Part shown: positions 1-7,575 of the stretch, piece by piece
Layout: the number at the start of each line of letters is the position of its first letter
How positions within the stretch are numbered: the stretch's first letter is position 1
Source: an uncultured Clostridia bacterium
GTDB lineage: Bacteria > Bacillota > Clostridia > Oscillospirales > CAG-272
Direction: 5' to 3'
Assembly: GCA_937934385.1 (NCBI GenBank)
Contig: CALGZV010000029.1
Coordinates: 1 to 8,852 of the forward strand
Length of the DNA: 8,852 nucleotides
The notes under the pieces: model-generated
Database searches by the model: none
What the model was told of the DNA's origin: nothing
The model's input: only the letters and a program-made list of their open reading frames with translations
Position numbers and translations under genes: made by a program

Positions 1-275
1 TCCTTGTAAAGCTTTGCCTGCTTTTCGTCGTTTATAAGGATCATGATGATATCTGCATTCTTAGCTGCTTCAGCGGAAGTCATGACCTTGAGTCCCTGAG
101 CCTCTGCTTTAGCCCAGCTCTTGCTTCCTTCGTACAGACCGACGATAACGTTAACGCCGCTGTCCTTCAGGTTGAGTGCGTGTGCATGTCCCTGCGAGCC
201 GTATCCGATGATAGCAACGGTCTTGCCGTTAAGCTTCTGAAGATCGCAATCCTGCTGATAAAAAATTCTTGCCAT
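1..275 (-). CDS. ilvC: Ketol-acid reductoisomerase (KARI), N-terminal part, cut by window edge
   Basis: The first 91 codons are visible; the rest lies beyond the left edge. KARI isomerises and reduces 2-acetolactate or 2-aceto-2-hydroxybutyrate to the dihydroxy acids of the valine/leucine and isoleucine branches, using Mg2+ and NAD(P)H. The visible part is the Rossmann domain: [11 protein letters not shown] at the start, then the dinucleotide motif [10 protein letters not shown] at residues 24-33 and [13 protein letters not shown] near the cut. This spacing fits the short class I bacterial enzymes. The cofactor loop after strand beta-2 reads LYEGSKSW (47-54); the first loop position, often Arg in class I enzymes, is Tyr here, and Glu follows. 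The ATG at 275 has AAGAGG nine bases upstream. It follows ilvN after 71 nt, so it is probably in the same transcript or has an added promoter. Identity is secure; oligomer class and cofactor choice are inferred. Confidence 0.96.
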   Translation of the reverse strand, partial: MARIFYQQDCDLQKLNGKTVAIIGYGSQGHAHALNLKDSGVNVIVGLYEGSKSWAKAEAQGLKVMTSAEAAKNADIIMILINDEKQAKLYK

Positions 276-346
276 GGTAGTTAACCTCTTTCTTTTGGAA
301 AAATATATGGTTTTTAATTTATAATAATAAGCTTTTGGCTTTGTTA
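276..346 (-). other. AT-rich ilvN-ilvC spacer (71 nt)
   Basis: This non-coding spacer is far more AT-rich than the flanking genes. It carries the ilvC ribosome site (AAGAGG, 285-290). A weak promoter-like pair can be drawn: TTATTA at 325-330 and TATATT at 302-307, 17 nt apart, matching consensus at 3 and 5 of 6 bases. In such AT-rich DNA this may be chance. A 4-bp hairpin (AAGC/GCTT, 329-341) is too weak to be a terminator. I see no open reading frame or leader peptide. Confidence 0.5.
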
Positions 347-856
347 TTACAGTTCAAGCTCTGTCTTGCGTATGGTAGCGCTTCCGCGTTCAAGCGACAC
401 GATACCTGTACGGCAGATCTCAAGAATGGTAAAGTCGCGCATGAGATCAATGAATGAGTCTATATCCTGAGTGCTTCCTGTCATTTGCATGACTATCGAA
501 TCACGGGTATAATCGACGATCTTTGCGCCGAACGCCTGTGCGGCGTCGCGGACATCGGCACGTGTTTCCGATGCATTACCCACTTTGATAAGCATAAGTT
601 CGCAGCTTACCGAGTCTTTCTCATGCAGCTCTTTGATAGAGCATACATCGGGAAGCTTGTAAAGCTGATCTATAAGCTGTTTTTTTTCTGAATCGCCGCC
701 GGCCGAGCTTACGGTAATTCGTGAATATTCGGGAGATTCGGTTTCGCTCACTGTCAGAGAGTTGATGTTGAACTGTCTGCGGCGGAACATGCTGGTAACG
801 CGGTTCAGAACGCCGAATTTGTTCTGTACAAGTACAGCTACGGTAAATCCTGCCAT
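347..856 (-). CDS. ilvN: Acetolactate (acetohydroxyacid) synthase small, regulatory subunit
   Basis: This is the regulatory subunit of AHAS. It activates the catalytic IlvB subunit and usually confers feedback inhibition by valine or another branched-chain amino acid. The product is 169 aa, normal for the long IlvH/IlvN form. An N-terminal ACT domain spans about residues 3-77, with the motif NKFGVLNRV (12-20) and RRRQFNIN (25-32), the region where valine binds between ACT domains in characterised homologues. A C-terminal ALS small-subunit domain covers about 82-157. The frame is open to a GTG at 865, but that start would overlap ilvB and leaves only 3 nt after AAGG. The ATG at 856 has AGGTGA five bases upstream and lies 1 nt after the ilvB stop, so I chose it. 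The tight junction implies translational coupling, which suits a two-subunit complex. Valine sensitivity is inferred from the family. Confidence 0.95.
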   Translation of the reverse strand: MAGFTVAVLVQNKFGVLNRVTSMFRRRQFNINSLTVSETESPEYSRITVSSAGGDSEKKQLIDQLYKLPDVCSIKELHEKDSVSCELMLIKVGNASETRADVRDAAQAFGAKIVDYTRDSIVMQMTGSTQDIDSFIDLMRDFTILEICRTGIVSLERGSATIRKTELEL

Positions 857-857
857 A

Positions 858-2537
858 TCAGTCACCTACCTTCACAATAATGTCGTCCATTGAGCCTCCG
901 GGAGGAAGCATAGGAAGAACAAATTCATCCTTATCGATCGTGCAGTTTATTACAAACGGACCGTCTGCCGCAAATGCTTTGGTCATAGCGGCGTCAAGCT
1001 CTTCGACGGTCGCAGCGTTTACACCGTCTGCACCGAATGCCTTTGCGAGAAGTACAAAGTCGGTCTTTCTGTCGAGTACGGTATTCGAATAATGCTTGTC
1101 AAAGAAGAGAGTCTGCCACTGACGTACCATACCGAGAACACCGTTGTTCAGTATAAGTATAACAAGCGGTATCTTGTAAGATACTGCTGTCGCAAGCTCG
1201 TTCAGGCACATTCCGAAGCTTCCGTCTCCGGTGACGAGAACACCGTGTTCTCCTGTGCCGATCTGCGAACCGATAGCTGCGCCCATGCCGAATCCCATTG
1301 TGCCGAGACCGCCGCTTGAAATAAATCTGCGGCTCTTTTCAAAGCGAAGCGTCTGAGCGGACCACATCTGATGCTGTCCTACGTCTGTAGCTACGGGAGT
1401 ATTCGGTTTAAGATACTTGTTCAGAATACTCAGAGCATTGCGCGGAGTCATACCATCCCTGTTATCGAGAGACGCTTTTTCTTCTTTACGGAGTTTTTCG
1501 ACCTCCTGCTGCCACTGGGAATTTTGTTTTTCGGAAATAAGCGGCAGAAGCAGCTTAAGTGTTTCTTTAAGGTCTCCGCGGAGCGCGTGCATTGCGTTTA
1601 CGGTTTTTGAAAGCTCCGCGCCGTCGACATCTATATGTACGATCTTCGCACCCGTTGCAAACTTTGTACGGTTTCCGGTCACGCGGTCATTGAATCTGAC
1701 ACCGAGAGCTATAATACAGTCAGCGTGGTGCATTGCCATTGACGAAGCATAGTGGCCGTGCATTCCCTGCATTCCGAGAAAACGCGGATGGTTTGTCGGA
1801 ACTCCGGAAATACCCATAAATGAGCAGCCGATCGGTGAATCAATCTTATCTGCCAGTGCAAGCAGTTCTTCCTGTGCTTCGGAGTTGATTAGTCCACCGC
1901 CGAAATATATGAACGGACGTTTTGCTTCATTGATGCATGCTGCTGCCTGTTCGATGCGAATCTGCTTTGCGGGCTTCGGTGCGTCCTTTTCTACAGGAGC
2001 CTGCTCCTCATATTCACCCTCGGCTATCTGGATGTTTTTCGGGACGTCGATAAGTACAGGGCCCGGACGGCCTGAGCGGGCAAGTTTAAAGGCTTCGCGG
2101 ATTGTGTCTGCCAGTGTTTCGACCGAGCTGACAATATAGTTGTGCTTTGTTATCGGAAGAGTAATACCTGTGATATCTATCTCCTGGAAGCTGTCTGTTC
2201 CGATCTGAGCTGCGGGGACATTTCCCGTTATAGCTACCATCGGTACCGAATCAAGGTATGCCGTTGCAATACCCGTTACAAGATTTGTTGCGCCGGGGCC
2301 TGATGTTGCAATAACAACACCGACTTTACCAGTTGCACGGGCGTATCCGTCAGCCGCATGCGCAGCGCCCTGTTCATGCGCGGTAAGTACGTGTTTAAGC
2401 TCGCTCTGATATTTATAAAGCGAATCGTAAACGTTTATTATCTGACCGCCGGGATATCCGAAAACAACGTCGCAGCCCTGTTCTATCAGCGTGCGTACTA
2501 TGATATCGGAACCCGACAATTTTCTTTTTTTTGCCAT
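858..2537 (-). CDS. ilvB: Acetolactate (acetohydroxyacid) synthase large, catalytic subunit
   Basis: This cytosolic enzyme uses thiamine diphosphate (ThDP) and FAD. It condenses pyruvate with a second pyruvate (valine/leucine) or with 2-oxobutanoate (isoleucine). The 559-aa product has all three expected domains. The N-terminal ThDP pyrimidine domain carries the catalytic Glu55 in TAHEQGA and the SGPGATN motif. The central domain has GVRFNDRVTGN, typical of FAD-containing anabolic AHAS rather than the FAD-free catabolic enzyme. The C-terminal domain has the ThDP-Mg motif from GDGSF (437) to NN (464-465). The frame extends 16 codons upstream to an ATG at 2585, but that one has no ribosome site. 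The ATG at 2537 has GGAGA eight bases upstream and gives the usual MAKK...GSDIIVRTLIEQG beginning. It ends 1 nt before ilvN. An 83-nt spacer separates it from leuB. Confidence 0.97.
   Translation of the reverse strand: MAKKRKLSGSDIIVRTLIEQGCDVVFGYPGGQIINVYDSLYKYQSELKHVLTAHEQGAAHAADGYARATGKVGVVIATSGPGATNLVTGIATAYLDSVPMVAITGNVPAAQIGTDSFQEIDITGITLPITKHNYIVSSVETLADTIREAFKLARSGRPGPVLIDVPKNIQIAEGEYEEQAPVEKDAPKPAKQIRIEQAAACINEAKRPFIYFGGGLINSEAQEELLALADKIDSPIGCSFMGISGVPTNHPRFLGMQGMHGHYASSMAMHHADCIIALGVRFNDRVTGNRTKFATGAKIVHIDVDGAELSKTVNAMHALRGDLKETLKLLLPLISEKQNSQWQQEVEKLRKEEKASLDNRDGMTPRNALSILNKYLKPNTPVATDVGQHQMWSAQTLRFEKSRRFISSGGLGTMGFGMGAAIGSQIGTGEHGVLVTGDGSFGMCLNELATAVSYKIPLVILILNNGVLGMVRQWQTLFFDKHYSNTVLDRKTDFVLLAKAFGADGVNAATVEELDAAMTKAFAADGPFVINCTIDKDEFVLPMLPPGGSMDDIIVKVGD
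862..867 (-). promoter_or_regulatory. Ribosome binding site that fixes the ilvN start
   Basis: AGGTGA on the minus strand lies five bases before the ATG at 856 and overlaps the end of ilvB. It favours this ATG over the upstream in-frame GTG at 865, which sits within the site itself. Confidence 0.65.
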
Positions 2538-2545
2538 ATTTTTAT

Positions 2546-2550
2546 TCTCC
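2546..2550 (-). promoter_or_regulatory. Ribosome binding site that fixes the ilvB start
   Basis: GGAGA on the minus strand sits eight bases before the ATG at 2537. No comparable site precedes the in-frame ATG at 2585, so the 16-residue extension is probably not translated. Confidence 0.65.
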
Positions 2551-2575
2551 GTATTCTTGCGTATCAGATGTACGT

Positions 2576-2588
2576 GATATGCCATATC
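2576..2588. promoter_or_regulatory. 13-bp dyad in the leuB-ilvB spacer, operator-like
   Basis: The bases read GATATG-G-CATATC on the minus strand, a perfect six-base inverted repeat around one central base. It lies just downstream of a possible -10 box (TATAAA, 2590-2595) that has AAGACA (2614-2619) 18 nt upstream. That is where an operator near a transcription start would sit. I do not recognise it as a CodY, Lrp or other named box, and a repeat this short can arise by chance in AT-rich DNA. Confidence 0.25.
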
Positions 2589-2589
2589 T

Positions 2590-2619
2590 TTTATAAGTAT
2601 ACTTTCACGCCGCTGTCTT
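2590..2619 (-). promoter_or_regulatory. Possible internal promoter before ilvB
   Basis: In the 83-nt spacer, AAGACA (2614-2619, 4 of 6 to the -35 consensus) and TATAAA (2590-2595, 5 of 6 to the -10 consensus) are 18 nt apart on the minus strand. This could give ilvBN a separate transcript. It is a weak consensus match, without other support. Confidence 0.25.
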
Positions 2620-2620
2620 T

Positions 2621-3715
2621 TTATAAAGCTTTTAACTCTTCCGCTATGAGCGTTCCCATCTGTTTGCAGCCCACCTTTGTACAGGAAGCAGCCGAGCTGT
2701 CGGACGGCATAATGTCGGAGGTCCTGAAGCCTTTATCAAGTACGGCGGATACGGCATTTTCGATCATATCTGCCTCATCTGCCATATCGAAGCTGTAACG
2801 GAGCATCATTGCTGCGGAAAGTATCGTTCCGATCGGGTTTGCTATATCCATTCCCGCAATATCAGGGGCAGAGCCGTGGATAGGCTCATAAAGTCCGCAC
2901 GAAGTTTTTCCGAGACTTGACGAGGGGATCATTCCGATAGATCCTGTTATCATTGATGCTTCGTCCGAAAGGATATCTCCGAACATGTTCTCTGTTACGA
3001 TAACGTCGAACTGAGACGGGTTCTTTACGATCTGCATAGCGCAGTTATCAACAAGCATGTCGGTAAGCTCTACATCCGGATATTCTTCGGCAAGGCGGTG
3101 CATCACGGCCTTCCAGAGACGGCTGCAGTCAAGAACGTTGCTCTTTTCTACGGAGCAGAGGCGCTTTCCGCGTTTGCGCGCGGTCTCGAAGCCTATGCGT
3201 CCTATGCGCTCTATCTCGCTCTCTGAATAGCACATTATATCGGTGGCATTCTTTTCATCGCCGATGTTGTCTGTCCTGTGTTCTCCGAAGTATATTCCGC
3301 CGATAAGCTCGCGTACGATTATAAAATCGATTCCTTTTTCCACGATCTCCGGTTTTAGCGGTGATGCGGCAGCGAGCTGCTTCCATATCTTTGCCGGACG
3401 GTTATTCGAATAAACGCCCATGCCCGCGCGAAGCTTTAAAAGACCTTTTTCGGGGCGCATATTTCCGGGAACTCCGTCCCATTTTTTGCCTCCGACTGCA
3501 CCGAGCAGAACACTGTCCGATGCGATACATTTGTCAAGCATCTCCTGCGGAAGAGGATCACCCCATTTGTCTATAGCGCAGCCGCCCATATCTACATCTT
3601 CATATGTAAAGCGGTGACCGCGAAGCTCTGCAACTGTATCAAGTACACGGATAGCTTCTCCGACGATTTCGGGACCGATACCGTCTCCTCTTATTACTGC
3701 AATTTTCTTTTCCAT
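2621..3715 (-). CDS. leuB: 3-isopropylmalate dehydrogenase
   Basis: It oxidises and decarboxylates (2R,3S)-3-isopropylmalate with NAD+ to 2-oxoisocaproate, the leucine precursor. The 364-aa length is normal. By alignment to the well-studied Thermus enzyme, the malate-binding arginines are R96, R106 and R135, the catalytic pair is Y142 and K191, and the metal ligands are D223, D247 and D251. The isopropyl-contacting positions are E89, L92, L93 and V194, all as in true LeuB, which argues against isocitrate or tartrate dehydrogenase. The coenzyme loop GSAPDIAG (281-288) keeps the Asp typical of NAD-type enzymes. Two local departures are RELIGG where RELTGG is common, and YSNNRP where an ANLRP-like sequence is common. 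The ATG at 3715 has GAGG seven bases upstream, and that site overlaps the leuD stop, so the two genes are probably coupled. Confidence 0.97.
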   Translation of the reverse strand: MEKKIAVIRGDGIGPEIVGEAIRVLDTVAELRGHRFTYEDVDMGGCAIDKWGDPLPQEMLDKCIASDSVLLGAVGGKKWDGVPGNMRPEKGLLKLRAGMGVYSNNRPAKIWKQLAAASPLKPEIVEKGIDFIIVRELIGGIYFGEHRTDNIGDEKNATDIMCYSESEIERIGRIGFETARKRGKRLCSVEKSNVLDCSRLWKAVMHRLAEEYPDVELTDMLVDNCAMQIVKNPSQFDVIVTENMFGDILSDEASMITGSIGMIPSSSLGKTSCGLYEPIHGSAPDIAGMDIANPIGTILSAAMMLRYSFDMADEADMIENAVSAVLDKGFRTSDIMPSDSSAASCTKVGCKQMGTLIAEELKAL

Positions 3716-3724
3716 GATCTAACC

Positions 3725-4210
3725 TCAGTCTTTCTTCAGCGATGCAAGCAGACCGCCGCTTGCAATAATATTCTGAATGAACGGAGGGAAAGGCTGTGCC
3801 TTATATGTCTTTCCGGTTGTAATATTTGTTATTACTCCGGTATCAAAATCAACACTGACCTCATCTCCTGCGGAAATTCCGTCAGCGGCTTCGGGACATT
3901 CAAGTATCGGAAGTCCGATGTTGATCGCATTGCGGTAGAAGATCCGCGCGAAGCTCTTTGCTATAACGCATCCCGTACCACAGGTCTTTATAACGAGAGG
4001 CGCATGCTCTCTCGATGATCCGCAGCCGAAGTTCCATCCGGCGACCATAACGTCGCCTGGCTTTACTTTTTTTACGAATTCGGCGTCGATATCCTCCATG
4101 CAGTGGCGTGAAAGCTCCGCAGCGTCGGAGGTGTTGAGATATCTTGCCGGAATGATAACGTCGGTATCGACATTATCGGGATATTTGAAAACGAGTCCTT
4201 TTGTATTCAT
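3725..4210 (-). CDS. leuD: 3-isopropylmalate dehydratase small subunit
   Basis: This swivel-domain subunit pairs with LeuC to form isopropylmalate isomerase, which converts 2-isopropylmalate to 3-isopropylmalate. The 161-aa product is the compact type found with short LeuC proteins. It carries [15 protein letters not shown] near the start, the [10 protein letters not shown] motif at residues 62-71, and [16 protein letters not shown] further on. The substrate-specificity loop reads YLNT (24-27). In archaeal paralogues the third position separates homoaconitase (Arg, YLRT) from isopropylmalate isomerase; here it is Asn, so gene context decides the call. The frame is open to a GTG at 4216 overlapping the leuC stop, but GGAGG would then be only 1 nt away. 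The ATG at 4210 has GGAGG at seven bases and lies 2 nt past the leuC stop, so it is the likely start. Confidence 0.95.
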   Translation of the reverse strand: MNTKGLVFKYPDNVDTDVIIPARYLNTSDAAELSRHCMEDIDAEFVKKVKPGDVMVAGWNFGCGSSREHAPLVIKTCGTGCVIAKSFARIFYRNAINIGLPILECPEAADGISAGDEVSVDFDTGVITNITTGKTYKAQPFPPFIQNIIASGGLLASLKKD

Positions 4211-4212
4211 TA

Positions 4213-5472
4213 TCACGCCTCCGTCGGTTCTGTAATATATCCGGTCAGTGCGCTTGCCGCTGCGGTTGCCGGGCTTGCGAGATATACCTCGCTCTCGACA
4301 TGTCCCATTCTGCCGACAAAATTACGGTTTGTGGTTGCTATGCAGCGCTCTCCTGCAGCAAGGATGCCCATGTATCCGCCGAGACAGGGACCGCATGTAG
4401 GTGTTGATACGACTGCTCCTGCGTCAATAAACGCAGTTACATATCCGCGTTCGACACATTCACGGAGAATATTCATTGTTCCGGGGATTATTATGCAGCG
4501 GATTCCGTCTGCGATCTTTTTACCGCTCAGCACACGGTACGCAGTTTCCATATCCTCCATACGTCCGTTTGTGCAGCTTCCGATAACGACCTGGTCGATC
4601 TTTATACCGGTAAGCTCGCTTGCCGGATGTGTATTTTCGGGAAGATGCGGACACGCTACTGTCGGACGTATCTCGGAAAGATTTATTTCTATAACGGATT
4701 CGTATACAGCATCCGTATCTGCCTCATATATAACAGGAGTACGCTCGCAGCGCCCTTCCATATATGCTTTTGTTATATCGTCAACCGGGAAGATTCCGTT
4801 TTTAGCACCGGCTTCGATCGCCATATTGCAGATGCAGAGACGGTCGTCCATGGACAGTGCTGCGACTCCCTCTCCGGTAAATTCCATGCTGCGGTAAAGC
4901 GCTTCGTCAACGCCGATCTTTCCTATTATAGTAAGGATTACGTCCTTTCCGCTGCAGTTTGAGGGAAGCTTTCCGGTAAGCTCAAACTTTATTGCCGCAG
5001 GAACCTTGAACCATGCTTTTCCGGTAGCCATTCCGGCTGCCATGTCTGTGCTTCCGACGCCTGTGGAAAATGCTCCGAGCGCACCGTATGTACATGTATG
5101 GCTGTCAGCGCCTATTATGCAGTCTCCCGCACATACAACGCCCTGTTCGGGGAGAAGCGCATGCTCAATACCCATTTTTCCGACGTCATAAAAGTGACTT
5201 ACGCAGTGCGAACATGCAAATTCACGGCACTGTTTTGACTGCTCGGCTGCTTTGATGTCCTTATTAGGCACAAAGTGGTCAAGGACTATAGCGATCTTAT
5301 CTTTATTAAATACCGAGGAAAATCCTGCTTTTTTAAATTCATTGACAGCAACCGGAGTCGTGATATCGTTTCCGAGAACGATATCGAGATCTGCCTGTAT
5401 CAGCTGCCCTGCTTCTACCTTATCAAGACCCGCATGTGCAGCGAGGATCTTTTGTGTCATTGTCATTCCCAT
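4213..5472 (-). CDS. leuC: 3-isopropylmalate dehydratase large subunit
   Basis: This is the iron-sulfur subunit of isopropylmalate isomerase in leucine synthesis, an aconitase-family enzyme. The 419-aa protein is the short form, clearly smaller than the roughly 465-aa proteobacterial LeuC. The 4Fe-4S ligands are Cys300 (GSCTNGR), Cys360 and Cys363 (TCGPCLGG). The aconitase signature [21 protein letters not shown] starts at residue 121, and the C-terminal part includes [10 protein letters not shown]. The cluster is oxygen-labile in this family, which fits an anaerobe. The frame opens at a TTG (5478), but the ATG at 5472 gives [16 protein letters not shown], a start I recognise from related short LeuC proteins, with AGGGAG ten bases upstream. 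The gene begins 7 nt after leuA and is followed by leuD after 2 nt. LeuC and LeuD are therefore coupled as partners. Confidence 0.96.
   Translation of the reverse strand: MGMTMTQKILAAHAGLDKVEAGQLIQADLDIVLGNDITTPVAVNEFKKAGFSSVFNKDKIAIVLDHFVPNKDIKAAEQSKQCREFACSHCVSHFYDVGKMGIEHALLPEQGVVCAGDCIIGADSHTCTYGALGAFSTGVGSTDMAAGMATGKAWFKVPAAIKFELTGKLPSNCSGKDVILTIIGKIGVDEALYRSMEFTGEGVAALSMDDRLCICNMAIEAGAKNGIFPVDDITKAYMEGRCERTPVIYEADTDAVYESVIEINLSEIRPTVACPHLPENTHPASELTGIKIDQVVIGSCTNGRMEDMETAYRVLSGKKIADGIRCIIIPGTMNILRECVERGYVTAFIDAGAVVSTPTCGPCLGGYMGILAAGERCIATTNRNFVGRMGHVESEVYLASPATAAASALTGYITEPTEA
4218..4222 (-). promoter_or_regulatory. Ribosome binding site that fixes the leuD start
   Basis: A perfect GGAGG on the minus strand, inside the last codons of leuC, lies seven bases before the ATG at 4210. 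It is too close to the GTG at 4216 to serve that codon. Confidence 0.75.
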
Positions 5473-5479
5473 ACTCAAA

Positions 5480-7129
5480 TTACTCCCTGATGGAATTGTT
5501 ATATGCGCTGAGGAGCGCCTGTGCGCCCGCGCGGATTATGTCAGTATGTTTTCCCGCACCCCAGCTCAGTTCTCCGTTTTCTGACTCAATGCCTATATAA
5601 GCAACTGCGATACTCTTTGAATTCTGATCCTGCATACTGTGTTCGGTGTAAGCAACAAGCTTATAACCGCTTCCGGTAAATTCTTTGAGTGCGTTACTCA
5701 TTGCATCTATAGAACCGTTTCCGGAGGCGTGCATCGTCTGAGTGCGTCCGTTTTCCGAAAGCGTTATTTCAGCTTCTACCTCAGCGAGAGAATCGATCGA
5801 TACGGGATCTTTATGGTCAAAATAGCTGTCAAGGAATATCTCGAGAACTTCCGGAGCTTTAAGCTCTTTATGGTCTCGGTCTGAAATACCCTTGCAAAGA
5901 TAACTGAAGTGTTCACGCATTTTTGCGGGCAGTACGTATCCGTATGCCTGTTCAAGAAGATATCCGATTCCGCCCTTACCGCTCTGAGAGTTGACTCGGA
6001 TAACGTCCGCATCGTAGGTGCGGCTTATATCCTTGGGATCTATCGGAATATACGGAACGGTCCATCTGTGCAGGTTCTTTTCCTCGCGCCATTTCATACC
6101 TTTTGCAATAGCATCCTGATGGCTGCCGGAAAACGCCGCAAAAACCAGCGATCCTGCATAAGGAGAACGCTCGTAAACATGCATACGGGTGCATTCTTCA
6201 TATACCTCCGCAATATGCGGAAGATCCGAGAAATCAAGCTCAGGATCAACTCCGTGTGAATACATATTCATCGCGAGAGTGATAACATCAACGTTTCCGG
6301 TGCGCTCGCCGTTTCCGAACAGCGTTCCCTCAACACGGTCAGCGCCTGCGAGCAGTGCAAGCTCGGTGTCGGCAACACCTGTTCCGCGGTCGTTGTGCGG
6401 ATGGAGGCTTACTGTGACATGCTCGCGGTATTTGAGATTTTTGCTCATATATTCAACCTGGCTTGCGTAGATGTGAGGCATGCTCATCTCTACGGTTACC
6501 GGAAGATTTATAATAACATTGTTGTCTGCCGACGGTTCGAGAATATCGAGTACTGCGTTGCAGACTTCGAGAGCATATTCGGGTTCCGTTCCCGTGAAGC
6601 TTTCCGGAGAATATTCAAAGCGGAAATTGCCCTCGTATTCAGACGCGAGCTTCTTGACGAGTTTTGCTCCGTCTGTGGCGATCTTTTTGATCTCTTCTTT
6701 TGATTTGCGGAATACCTGTTCACGTTGTGCGACGCTTACTGAATTGTAAAAATGAATGATCGCGCTCGGTGCGCCCTTGCACGCTTCAAAAGTTTTCCTT
6801 ATAATATGCTCGCGGCACTGAGTAAGTACCTGAACAGAAACATCGTTCGGAATCATATTCCGGTCTATAAGTGTGCGGAGAAATTCATATTCCGTATCGG
6901 ACGCCGCAGGAAATCCCACTTCGATCTCCTTAAATCCGATTCCTATGAGCATCTTGTAAAATTCAAGCTTTTCATCGAGGCTCATCGGAATCACAAGACT
7001 CTGATTTCCGTCGCGCATATCTACACTGCACCATATAGGCGCTTTTTCAATGTGGTCTTTTTTTACCCAATCGTATGTAATGTCAGCAGGGGGATAGTAT
7101 CCCACGCTGTATTTAGTTGCATCCATCAT
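5480..7129 (-). CDS. leuA: 2-isopropylmalate synthase (LeuA2-type)
   Basis: It condenses 2-oxoisovalerate with acetyl-CoA to 2-isopropylmalate, the committed step of leucine synthesis. The 549-aa protein resembles the second, longer class of IPMS (as in actinobacteria), with the [19 protein letters not shown] N-terminal extension before the TIM barrel. Catalytic Arg39-Asp40 lie in SVDMRDGNQ. The divalent metal is expected to be held by Asp40, His243 and His245 (HPHNDRGTG), and the [10 protein letters not shown] motif (272-281) follows. A linker region and then a LeuA dimerisation/regulatory domain fill about residues 440-549, with GNGSIDA (470-476) in the usual leucine-pocket region. Feedback inhibition by leucine is therefore likely but inferred. 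The ATG at 7129, the first of two adjacent ATGs, has GAGGA nine bases upstream. It follows ridA after 30 nt and precedes leuC by 7 nt. Residues do not suggest homocitrate or citramalate synthase. Confidence 0.96.
   Translation of the reverse strand: MMDATKYSVGYYPPADITYDWVKKDHIEKAPIWCSVDMRDGNQSLVIPMSLDEKLEFYKMLIGIGFKEIEVGFPAASDTEYEFLRTLIDRNMIPNDVSVQVLTQCREHIIRKTFEACKGAPSAIIHFYNSVSVAQREQVFRKSKEEIKKIATDGAKLVKKLASEYEGNFRFEYSPESFTGTEPEYALEVCNAVLDILEPSADNNVIINLPVTVEMSMPHIYASQVEYMSKNLKYREHVTVSLHPHNDRGTGVADTELALLAGADRVEGTLFGNGERTGNVDVITLAMNMYSHGVDPELDFSDLPHIAEVYEECTRMHVYERSPYAGSLVFAAFSGSHQDAIAKGMKWREEKNLHRWTVPYIPIDPKDISRTYDADVIRVNSQSGKGGIGYLLEQAYGYVLPAKMREHFSYLCKGISDRDHKELKAPEVLEIFLDSYFDHKDPVSIDSLAEVEAEITLSENGRTQTMHASGNGSIDAMSNALKEFTGSGYKLVAYTEHSMQDQNSKSIAVAYIGIESENGELSWGAGKHTDIIRAGAQALLSAYNNSIRE
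5483..5488 (-). promoter_or_regulatory. Ribosome binding site for leuC inside the leuA 3' end
   Basis: AGGGAG on the minus strand overlaps the last codons of leuA. It is ten bases from the ATG at 5472 and four from the TTG at 5478. Spacing alone does not settle the start, but the usual N-terminal sequence and the codon favour the ATG. Confidence 0.5.
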
Positions 7130-7159
7130 AGTTGTTTTTCCTCGCTCTGCCGTACAGTT

Positions 7160-7534
7160 TTATATTTCTGCAACCGTCTCAATCTCGACGAGAACATTTT
7201 TCGGCAGTTCACGGACTGCTACGCAGGATCTTGCCGGCTTTCCGGTAAAATAACGTCCGTAGACATTATTGAAAGCTGCAAAATCTTCCATATTGCGAAG
7301 AAAACATACGGTTTTGACAACCTTTTCAAGCGAACTTCCGGCAGCAGCAAGAACCGCTCCGAGGTTCTTACATACCTGTTCGGTCTGTTCTTCAATTGTT
7401 TGAGCCTTGACTGTGCCGCTTTCAGGATCAATTGCAATCTGTCCCGATGTAAACACAAGATTTCCGGAACGGACTGCCTGTGAATACGGACCTATAGCGT
7501 CCGGAGCGTTTTTTGTATATATGATCTTACTCAT
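7160..7534 (-). CDS. ridA: RidA-family 2-iminobutanoate/2-iminopropanoate deaminase
   Basis: RidA (YjgF/YER057c/UK114) hydrolyses reactive 2-aminocrotonate/iminobutanoate and 2-aminoacrylate, released by PLP dehydratases such as IlvA, to 2-oxobutanoate or pyruvate plus ammonia. This protects PLP enzymes from inactivation. The 124-aa single-domain protein has the family signs: AIGPYSQAV (13-21), VFTSGQIAIDP (27-37), the catalytic Arg102 in KPARSCVAV, and Glu117 in the C-terminal VEIE. These match Arg105 and Glu120 of enterobacterial RidA and argue for true deaminase activity rather than one of the inactive Rid subfamilies. The frame opens at a TTG (7552) that lacks a ribosome site. The ATG at 7534 gives the usual MSKIIYT start, with GAAAGG ten bases upstream. 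It lies 41 nt after ilvA, the source of its substrate. Confidence 0.96.
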   Translation of the reverse strand: MSKIIYTKNAPDAIGPYSQAVRSGNLVFTSGQIAIDPESGTVKAQTIEEQTEQVCKNLGAVLAAAGSSLEKVVKTVCFLRNMEDFAAFNNVYGRYFTGKPARSCVAVRELPKNVLVEIETVAEI

Positions 7535-7575
7535 AATATCTGTACCTTTCAAATCAAATAAAATGTTATATAGCG

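Noticed and set aside
329..341. AAGC-CAAAA-GCTT hairpin after ilvN as a terminator
   Set aside because: The stem has only four base pairs and is not followed by a run of T on the transcribed strand, so it would not terminate.
2538..2585. The 16-residue upstream extension of ilvB as a possible leader peptide
   Set aside because: It is in frame with ilvB without a stop, has no ribosome site, and is not rich in Leu, Ile or Val codons, so it does not look like an attenuator peptide.
2358..2798. A 146-codon plus-strand frame crossing the leuB-ilvB spacer
   Set aside because: It covers the spacer but mostly mirrors the ends of ilvB and leuB, and I recognise no domain in it. I treat it as chance.
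4331..4897. A 188-codon plus-strand frame opposite leuC
   Set aside because: It is entirely inside leuC, which has all its iron-sulfur ligands. No recognisable domain; a shadow frame.
4604..7252. Recurrent CCGGTAA-like strings in leuC, leuA and ridA
   Set aside because: In the leuC, leuA and ridA copies I checked, they are in-frame Thr-Gly codons (ACC GGA or ACC GGT) on the minus strand within conserved proteins, so codon preference explains them rather than a repeat element.
6752..7483. A 243-codon open frame on the plus strand opposite leuA and ridA
   Set aside because: It lies antisense across two strongly conserved genes and their spacer, resembles no family I know, and its composition follows from codon use of the minus-strand genes. 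It is a shadow frame.
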